From contig WHVD01000025.1 of NCBI GenBank assembly GCA_015178975.1, positions 62,001 through 126,000 on the forward strand: a stretch of 64,000 nt of DNA, read 5' to 3'. Below, one piece after another: positions 56,779 through 64,000 of the stretch; the first letter of the stretch is position 1, and every line of letters starts with the position of its first letter. Source of the DNA: Hysterangium stoloniferum. Taxonomy: Eukaryota; Basidiomycota; Agaricomycetes; Hysterangiales; Hysterangiaceae. The notes under the pieces were generated by a model. The model saw only the letters and a program-made list of their open reading frames with translations, made no database searches and had not been told where the DNA came from. The translations under genes were made by a program, and so were the position numbers.

Positions 56779-57136
56779 TGTTAGGGTATGTACATGGCGG
56801 GTTTCTGGGGAAACCCGCGGGAAATCTGGTAGGACTTGGCTTCAGCTTATAGGCTGCGCCCTTGCGAGATTGTGTTGTCCAATTTCAGACAGGCAGATGG
56901 GAATCCTGGGGAGTCCAGGCGGGGTTTGTGGGTCAAGGGGTTGTAGGTCAGACATAGACAGGGACAGAGTCTGGTGGGTATTCTGGTGACTGATACATGA
57001 TGTAATGAAGTCAAACGTGGACAAGTCTGATGTACGGAGTCCGGCGGGTATTCCAGTAAACTGACAATTGGTGCATGTAGGGCACAGGTGCGTATAAGTT
57101 AGTGCCCAGAGTCCAGCAGGAGTTCCAGTCATAACA
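56779..57136 (-). repeat. Probable 3' LTR (family H), shortened
   Basis: Matches both ends of the 818-bp LTR H at 6237-7054 but is only 358 bp, so its middle is missing. No target duplication is next to it, as expected for an LTR joined to an interior. The polypurine tract at 57137-57155 abuts it. Confidence 0.75.
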
Positions 57137-57155
57137 GTACCCTCCCTTTATGTGA
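57137..57155 (-). promoter_or_regulatory. Polypurine tract
   Basis: On the reverse strand AAAGGGAGGGTAC directly precedes TGTTATGAC of the LTR, where plus-strand DNA synthesis of LTR elements is primed. Confidence 0.6.
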
Positions 57156-57342
57156 AGTCCCAAAGAGCCTCTAGACCTTGATAAGGTTCTTGTTGGCTAC
57201 ACACATGTGTCAAAAGTCATGTCGGTTACACGTATGTGTCAAAGAGTCATGTGATCTGGAAGGTAAGGTTCAGATGTGATGAGCCTATATAAAAAATCGA
57301 AAAAATGAAATTTTCTTCTTCTTTATTACCCCCATCATCACT

Positions 57343-58301
57343 ATGGGACCAAAACCAACACCGCAAAGACCAATGCTGACCACTGGGCCCTCCATAGGCA
57401 CTCCATATCAGGCACCACTCAGTGCGGCCCAAATTCTGGCGCAGTGAGAGGAACAGCACTGACAATGTGAAGAAGTGGAAAAGGAGGCGAGGGAGGTCGA
57501 GGAGGCCCTGGACAGGGAGTACCAGGTGGTGTTGGCCATGGAGAAAGTGGCTGAGGAGAAAAGGAAGAAGGATGAGGAGGAAGCTGCACGGGTTGCCACA
57601 GAGAAAGCCCGGGCAGCTGCGGAGAGAGCCGCAGTTGCCATGGGCAAAGTAAGTCCCAAAGTTTCAACTTGTCATTTTCAGTGCAAGGTGACAGAGGTCA
57701 AATCAGAGTCCGAGGGGGAGCCGGAGAGCCCCCAAAAGGTGAGTCTCGGTCTGTGGGAGCTCCATGGAACTCACCAAATCAACAGAAGGCAAGGAAGGCG
57801 GCACCAGTCCACCTACCAGTATGGAATGTCCCATGGTGTTCCGGTTGTAATGACTGGAACACTGAATGCAATCGAAAGTCTGGGCGGGGACCAGGCTGCT
57901 ACCAATGTGCGCACCTCAAAGTGAGGTGCTCACTGGTACATGAGCAGCCCACGGTGTCTGTGGTGCAGGATATCAGCGGGTTGGATGGGAATTCCAGTTT
58001 GGAAGAAGTCTTGGGACAGATTGCCAAGGGCATTGAGGCCCAGAATGAGTTGCTCCGGAAGAGCAACAACGTCCACATTGTGATGGCGAATGATCTCCGT
58101 GAGCTCTGCTCAGAGCATTACAAATTCCTAGTGGAGTATGGCAGCTACATCTATGAGGAGCTGCAGGCCAGGAGTTCTGAGGATGCTGGGTCAGATGAGG
58201 ACGGGGTGCCCGCAGAGATAGCGGAGCTCCCTGAGGAGATGAAGGAGGTGGAGAAAGCTGAGGTGGGGAAAAAGGACAGCCCCATAAATGTAGAAGATTA
58301 A
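57343..58301 (+). pseudogene. Opposite-strand accessory ORF: coiled coil plus cysteine cluster
   Basis: Opposite in direction to the surrounding pol. A Pro-rich start (MGPKPTPQRPMLTTG) leads to a long charged coiled coil (EAREVEEALDREYQVVLAMEK...EEEAARVATEKARAAAER, about 57480-57640). A cysteine cluster follows, CSGCNDWNTECNRKSGRGPGC then CAHLKVRC (about 57838-57930), recalling but not equal to a fungal Zn2-Cys6 DNA-binding cluster. A helical part and an acidic tail come last (to 58301). Parts lie in different frames separated by short GT...AG intervals that may be introns. It looks broken in about two places near the start. It sits between pol and the probable 3' LTR. I take it as element cargo, but a host gene engulfed by insertions is possible. 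Confidence 0.6.
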
Positions 58302-58477
58302 AAATAATAAAAGTTTAATAATTTTTTTTTGAAAATAAAAGTGAAGCGTGAAAAAACATAAACATCAAAGTCTGTGGGAAAACTGCTTAGGGACTTGAAA
58401 ACATGTCAGAACCTGTAAAAGCAAAGAGAGACATAGGGTGACAGGGAATAATGAGAATGAGTCCAATCGTAACATGG

Positions 58478-59077
58478 TGTGAGAGGTACAGCGAAATATA
58501 CTCCAAAAATATAGTCTGGATGAGCTCATACTATATTTTCATTATTATTTCTACTTTCTCTCTATTCTATTATATGCATATAATTAGTTCGATGACCTAT
58601 ACATTCGGTACATCAACTCTTGTGGGCACATACACACCAGACTTATGTATTCTAGCACCAGTAGTTAGAACTCAGACACTTTTTACCCCACAACCACAAC
58701 TTACCCAGACACCAGTTAGTGTCCTGTAAGTTGTGATTGGGGTATCATCTCAACTATCACAGACATGCTTTAACTATCTGTGCTATCAGAGTTTCGAACT
58801 ATATTAGTCGAAACTCAACCTTTATCTCAATCCGCACAGACTACATCTGCGTTACTCTGTTATTTGACTCTCTCGTTATTCTCTTTTACGCTTGAGCAGT
58901 CATTCAGAATCACACTTTACAGTTGATTCTTCTTATTTGTTTTAGCTCTCTATTCTACTTTAGATAGCTATTTCACCTGACCATATTGAACTAAATAGTC
59001 AATACATCTTTGTGTCGTACCTAAACGGTTGATATTCTTCGTATATAGAATGGTTAGAACTTCCACCACTCTTCACA
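58478..59077 (+). mobile_element. Solo LTR, family B (copy 10)
   Basis: 600 bp, perfect CATGG duplications (58473-58477, 59078-59082), inserted between the integrase end and the opposite-strand ORF. Confidence 0.95.
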
Positions 59078-59098
59078 CATGGGGTCTGTGGAGTGTGG

Positions 59099-60629
59099 TC
59101 AGAGAGATGATAGTGGTCTGGGTTTGAGCGGGTAAGCTGTATGAAAGTCAGTAACGATTTCCATGGCATTACCAAGTTCCATGGCCAAAATACATGAAGT
59201 CTCTTCATCAGTGCCCTCGTAACCTGTCCACTTGACCAAGTAAAGCAGTTTACAAGTGCGTCGATGCTTATCAATTTTTGAATCTAAAATTTGTGAGATT
59301 TCAAACTTGGGTTCTCCATCAATAATGACTGGAGGGGGTGGAGATTGCATGTGATCTGGGATAGTGTTAGCAGTACAAGGTTCTAACATAGAAACATGAA
59401 ATACTGGGTGTACTGCGTGCATGCTATCCAGAAGCCATAGGGTCCAAGAGACTGAACCTACTTGTGCAATAATTTCAAATGGACCTAAATATTTTTCAGC
59501 AAGCTTTTTTGATGGATGGGTAGTCCGGAAGAATTGAGCTTTGACAAAAACATGATTGCCAATCTTGAAGTTGGGTGGTGGAATCTGGTGTTTGTTCACT
59601 GAATGTTGATATTGCTCTTGGGTGGACTTTATTGCAGTCCAGAGTTCCTTGTGGAGCTCGTGGAGGTCCATGGTGAACTCTTGAGCACGGGCAGAGGTGA
59701 GATTTCGTTCTGGATGTACTGTAATATTTGGATTATATCCTTTATTTGCAAAGAACGGGAAACACCAGTAGTGGCTGAGAGTGCTTTGTTGTAAGGAAAT
59801 TCTGCAAGTGGTAACAAGGATTTCCAATTGTCCTGTTGATAATTGCAATATATGCAGAGATATTGTTCCAATGTCTGGTTGACATGTTCAGTTTGTCCAT
59901 CACCTTCCAGGTGATGTCCAAGGATTTCCCAAGGGATCTAAAGAAGTGAGACATGAACTCTGATCCTCGGTCAGAAGCTACGTGGGATGGAACTCTGTGC
60001 TTGGAAAATATGTGGATAATAAAAAGTTCCGCTAACTGCACGGATGTGATTGTATCATATGTAGGGATGAATATACGTTGTTTTGAGAATCTGTCAATAA
60101 TGACTAGAATGGTGGAAAAGCCTTTGGAGTCCAGTAGGTGTTCAATGAAATCCATAGAGATAGAATTCCACAGGTGTTCCGGTACCAGGAGTTGTTTCAA
60201 AAGGCTGTGTGGCTTGTGTCGCTGAGATTTCAAGTGGGGACAAGTAGTGCAAGATTTACAATAGTGCTTAACAAACCCACAGAGTCCAGGCCAAGTATAT
60301 TCTCTTCTTATTAATGATAGAGTTTTGTTGTACCCGAAATGTCCGGAGAGTGGGTGATCATGTTTGTACTGAAGGCTCCTGAGGCAGAGGCCATCGGAGT
60401 CTGGTACATAGATCCGATCGTCAAGTCTAATGAAACCATGGTGATCAAGAGACCACCGGGGTTGATCGGGGTCCATGGGATTGTCAAGGTGTGCTTTAGT
60501 TATCGGGTCTAGCGGAATTGCTGATAGAATATCTTGATGTAGCTTCTCAATATCCATAATGATAATTCTACGGACAATGGGATGGACGAGGAAAGTCATG
60601 CTGACTGATGCGGGAAGTTGCTGATTCAT
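59099..60629 (-). pseudogene. Integrase with chromodomain (fossil)
   Basis: The zinc finger appears as HPLSGHFGYNKTLSLI...CKSCTTC (about 60230-60360). The catalytic core follows with ISMDFIEHLL, VIIDRFSKQ and SDRGSEFMSHFFRSL (about 59935-60170). The beta-barrel reads FKIGNHVFVKAQFF...KYLGPFEIIAQVG, then the DSMHAVHPVFHVSML segment. A chromodomain (EISQILDSK...LLYLVKWTGYE, about 59200-59310) closes it. Standard chromovirus order. Broken. Confidence 0.9.
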
Positions 60630-60743
60630 GAAAATAGGTTTCAGGTTGTGTGGGTTTACTGTGGCATAGTCGTTGCTCCCCTCTTTAGGCTAGACGTCCC
60701 ATCATCTAGTTAAAGTGTCGGGTTTGCCACTGAGATGGCTGGG

Positions 60744-61880
60744 TCAAAAACAGATAGCCATATTGAAGGCGGATAGGTATTCAGACCAGTGGGCCTGCTG
60801 GCAGGTCAAAAGTTTTGTAGTAGAAAAATATTCCAGGTTTTTGTGATCTGTTACAATGTCAATCAGAGTTCCCAAGCCTTCCAAATAGTGTCGCCACATT
60901 TTGAAAGCTGAAAAAATTGCCAGGAGTTCCTTATCATGAATGTCATAATTGAGCTCTGCTCCGGTGAAAGTCCAGGACAGAAAAGCCATGGGGTGGACCT
61001 CTCCGTCGGAGTCCTGGATAGACAGAATGGCTCCAAGTGCATAGTCCAAGGCATCCATTTTGACAATGAGTGGGAAGTCCCGGTTTCCAATGTGACAGAA
61101 TTGGAGCTGAAGAAAAAGAATTTTTTAAAAGATTGAAAGCTTTTTGACACTTATTGTTAAATTTCATGGAGTATCCTTGTGCGTAAGATGGGTAAGGGGA
61201 ACCGTGATATTGGAATATCCACGGATAAACCATCTGTAAAAATTGGCAAAGCCGAGGAAGGATTGTATATCTTTAACTTTTCAGGGCCCAGGCCAATCTT
61301 TGATGACTTGCACTTTAGTTTCATCCATGTGGAGTCCATCGGGTCCCATTATGAAGCCCAGGTATTCCACGGAGTCTGTGTCAAAAGTACATTTTTTACC
61401 ATTCACGAATAAACCATGTTGTCTGAGTCTCCGGAGAATTTCATGGACTTGTCTGTCATGTTCCGTGGGATCCTCGGAGTAGATAAGAATGTCGTCCAAG
61501 TAAACAATGACACATACATTGAGCATGTTGGAGAAAATGTCATTGATAAAATGTTGAAAAACAGATGGAGCATTGGTGAGTCCAAAGGGCAACCACTCAA
61601 AGGCCCCATAACAGGTTCTAAAAGTGGTTTTCCATTTGTCACTGGCGGAGATCCAGACCAAGTGATAGGCATGTTTGAGATCTATTTTGGTGTAAATCTG
61701 GGCATTCCATGGAGCATTGAGCAGATCAGATATAAGTGGAAGTGGATACTTATCCTTTTTGGTGACAGAACTGAGTCCTCTGAAATCAACACACAGTCTA
61801 AGGGATCCATCCTTTTTTCTGACAAACAGAACAGGTGCTCCAAAAGGAGACTTTGAGGGTCTGATAAAACCTATGGACAA
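60744..61880 (-). pseudogene. Reverse transcriptase and RNase H (fossil)
   Basis: Reverse transcriptase: [20 protein letters not shown] and [20 protein letters not shown] at the N-terminal side (61750-61870), [16 protein letters not shown], and the palm motif [12 protein letters not shown] (about 61480-61520). RNase H: MDALDYALGAILS (61020-61060), HDKELLAIFSAFKMWRHYLEG and TDHKNLEYF. Close in type to Tf1/sushi-group chromoviruses of fungi. Broken. Confidence 0.92.
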
Positions 61881-62133
61881 TGTTCATCCAGGAAATCACA
61901 GATCACGGAAAGTTCCGTGGATGAGAGTGGGTAAATATGTCCTAGGGGTGGCTGGGCACCTTCTTCGAGATCAATTTTTAAGTTGTATTCTCTGTGGGGC
62001 AGAAGCCGGTCAGCTTTCCACTTGCTAAAAACATCCACGAAGTCATGATATTTCTCCAGGATGCCTTCTAGGTCAGTGGCTTGCTCAGATTCAGATACTG
62101 GGGTTGAAAAACATCCAGTTGCTTCATCAATTT

Positions 62134-62673
62134 TTAAGTTGATAGTGAATGCCTGGACCTGTCCATTTTTGTAGCATTAATAAAAGCTGCAGCATTAATC
62201 AGAGAAATAGATGGAGGTGCCGTGGGTTCTGGGGAAGCCATGGGTGCCATAGGGATCACAGGAGTCCTTGAGACTGCAGGTGCTGGGAAGGCCATGGGTG
62301 CCGTGGAGGCCATGTCGGGTGCAGTTTCCTCGGGTGCCACAGGAGTCCAGAATGTTATACTGTTAGCTATCCAGTCAATCAATGGATTGTAGCAGGTAAG
62401 CCAGTTGTGTCCTAAAACCACCGAGCAACTTGAGTCTAACTGGGTCACATAGAAAGTGACCAACTGAGATGTTCCATACAGGAAACAGATGGATAAATCA
62501 CAAGCTTGGGTAACAATTAAATTACTTGTGCCATCAAAAAGGCAGAGGCCAACAGGATTTATCAGATAAGTTGACAACAAATGTTTTTTCATGAATTTCA
62601 GATCTAGAAAACAATGGGTCGAGCTGGAATCTATAAGAGCTGAAAAAATGAATTTCAGAATCATATTAGACAT
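62134..62673 (-). pseudogene. Aspartic protease region (fossil)
   Basis: Reads [17 protein letters not shown] (aspartic protease active-site region, about 62600-62650) and [20 protein letters not shown] (about 62380-62440), the flap-to-end segment usual in chromovirus proteases. An Ala/Pro-rich linker ([15 protein letters not shown]) follows. It is part of the reverse-strand chromovirus. Confidence 0.75.
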
Positions 62674-62809
62674 AAGTTTAATAAAAAAAATGAATCAGAA
62701 TGCGAAAGAGTGGATGCATTGAGATGGGTAAACTCTTGAATGCACAGAGAGGCAACACAACCCCCAACCCACACAGAGTCTGCGGGGTTGCTCACTCTTT
62801 GTGAAGGAT

Positions 62810-63489
62810 AGGTCACATATGTAGGAGGTGTGACTAAAGGCTCCAAGCCTTAGCCCTTAACTGCTTTATAATGCCATTATTTCCTTTATGTTTTATATTT
62901 TTTATTCTCTTTTTATCACTCATAAATACGGGTCATACCCCCTTTTTATTAGTTCGAGAGTTCATGTATACTTGTGGGTGCTCTCGCCCACAAGAAGTAT
63001 GCGTATGTCATGGTAGTAGTCACATGATACAAGCTCAGACACTTTTCAACCCCGACAACCATCACCTGCACACGCAAGTACTGGTTTGGGGTCTTGTCTA
63101 AAACAAACCTTCACTCTATCTCTCTTCCTAGACCTACAGTAACTACACTTTGCACTGAAACAGTGGAAGTCAGTTACTATTATTTGACTCGACTTCAACC
63201 TCTTGCTTCGCGCGGTAAGAATATCCATTGTAGCCCACTTTCTCAGGATATTCTCTCTTTCTCTCGCAATATATACTTTCTCTCCTCTACTTGGCCATTG
63301 GCCTAGCTAGCTACGCAGTCGGATTGTACCATTAGGTCAATCCGCTCTTGTAATCATCTAACGATTGCACCTTAAAGGTCGATCGTAATCTATATTTTGA
63401 CTACCTAAAACTACTAGTGGATTGTATTTTGTACTATTGCTAGTCGATAACAATCACACATTGAGTGGTAAACTACTCGACCCTTTACA
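62810..63489 (+). mobile_element. Solo LTR, family E (copy 3)
   Basis: 680 bp, TGTGAAGGATAGG to CCCTTTACA, flanks CTCTT / CACTT (one mismatch). Inserted between gag and the protease region of the chromovirus. Confidence 0.88.
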
Positions 63490-64000
63490 CACTTTTTTTG
63501 AGTCAGAAGCCAGTTTATCCTTCAACGGAGTTTCTGTGGAGGTCTTGGCTGTTCGACCCTTTGCACAGTTTGCTTTTGCCAGCAGACATTCTGGGACTCG
63601 ATGACCGGGTTTTCCACACAAGAGACAAAGGTTATTGTCCATACAATGTTGTCTTTCCTGTGGGGTCAATTTGCCATCAGGTCCGAGTTTGCCTGTGAGG
63701 TTGGGTTTTCTGGTTTGCTTGCTGGACTGTTGACCTTTGTTGTTGTTGTTGTTGTTAGAAGACTTTTTATAGTTCCTCTTGTCAGATTGTGTGGAGTTCT
63801 GGTTGCTGGTTGACAAATTGTTGTTGTTGGTTTTATTGGCTGTGGACTTGTTCACTTTGTCTGTGGAGGTCTCACAGGCAACTTCCGCATGATGTTCCCA
63901 ATAATGTGCATCTGTGTTTTGAGCTTTAAGGTGCATACAGGACAGGGTTTTTGGCTTGCCATCTTCTCCTTTTGAGACTTTGTCTTCACGGCAGGATGGC
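63490..64000 (-). pseudogene. Gag C-terminal part with zinc knuckle (fossil)
   Basis: Asn/Ser/Lys-rich linker (encoded by the GTT run at 63737-63755), then GKLTPQERQHCMDNNLCLLC GKPGHRVPEC. The latter is a CX2CX4HX4C knuckle typical of mushroom chromovirus gag. It continues beyond the right edge and is interrupted on the left by LTR E. Confidence 0.85.

Larger units (their letters stand above)
56779..64000 (-). mobile_element. Ty3/Gypsy chromovirus, reverse strand, cut by window edge (fossil)
   Basis: Read from right to left: gag with zinc knuckle (from beyond 64000), protease region, reverse transcriptase, RNase H, integrase with zinc finger and chromodomain, an opposite-strand ORF (57343-58301), a polypurine tract (reverse of GTACCCTCCCTTTATG) and LTR H. 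LTR B copy 10 and LTR E copy 3 are inserted. The link between LTR H and this pol is inferred from the polypurine tract and order. It is broken in several places. Its 5' LTR is outside the window. Confidence 0.8.

Noticed and set aside
59603-60225. + strand ORFs across the integrase region
   Set aside because: Antisense shadows of the reverse-strand pol.

Overview
The window looks like part of a repeat-rich basidiomycete (probably Agaricomycete) genome. The host genes carry many short introns (47-62 nt, GT...AG, several with a CTAAC or CTGAC-like branch site). The mobile elements are of fungal types: chromodomain Ty3/Gypsy, Tc1, hAT, LINE and a poly(A) retroposon. I cannot name the species.

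Only about a tenth of the window is recognisable host coding sequence. It lies in two gene islands. Island 1 (about 25.3-30.0 kb) has a two-exon epoxide hydrolase (27189-28380, -) and a three-exon GFA-type zinc protein (29296-29860, -). Island 2 (about 43.5-54.4 kb) has an eight-exon zinc-dependent alcohol dehydrogenase (44649-46324, +), a small cysteine-rich two-exon ORF (47127-47647, -) and a nine-exon patatin-like phospholipase (52098-54223, +). A LINE 3' remnant lies between the last two. For the three multi-exon enzymes, splicing restores one frame through every expected motif, and none shows an internal stop, so they look functional.

The rest is a stratified graveyard of transposable elements. 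1-4.8 kb: LTR remnants, an inverted copy of a proline-rich repeat, and a long inverted repeat (3198-4768). 5-8.5 kb: three Tc1 elements, each cut by the next, one split by a solo LTR. 8.9-19.8 kb: a probable composite LTR element (end LTRs 8892-9597 and 19217-19796) with a chromodomain relic and a proline-rich ORF. A second LTR element (11060-16622, perfect CCCCT duplication, no recognisable pol, two minisatellites inside) is inserted in it. 19.8-25.1 kb: solo LTRs, a Tc1 tail and a 1038-bp non-autonomous hAT element with a perfect 8-bp duplication. 30-34 kb: a tandem poly(A) retroposon pair and a Tc1 element split by an LTR that is itself split by another LTR. 35.1-43.5 kb: a Gypsy element with both LTRs, riddled by solo-LTR insertions. 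54.5-64 kb: solo LTRs and a reverse-strand chromovirus that runs off the right edge. Between its pol and its probable 3' LTR it carries an opposite-strand ORF with a coiled coil and a cysteine cluster.

One LTR family ('B', about 600-640 bp, TGTGAGAGG...TTCACA) occurs eleven times, mostly as solo LTRs with 5-bp target duplications. It is the main recent invader, and most other elements have been hit by it. All LTR elements here are treated as fossils; none looks whole and active. The best candidates for something undescribed are the minisatellite-bearing LTR element and the accessory ORFs found between pol and the 3' LTR of two different chromoviruses.
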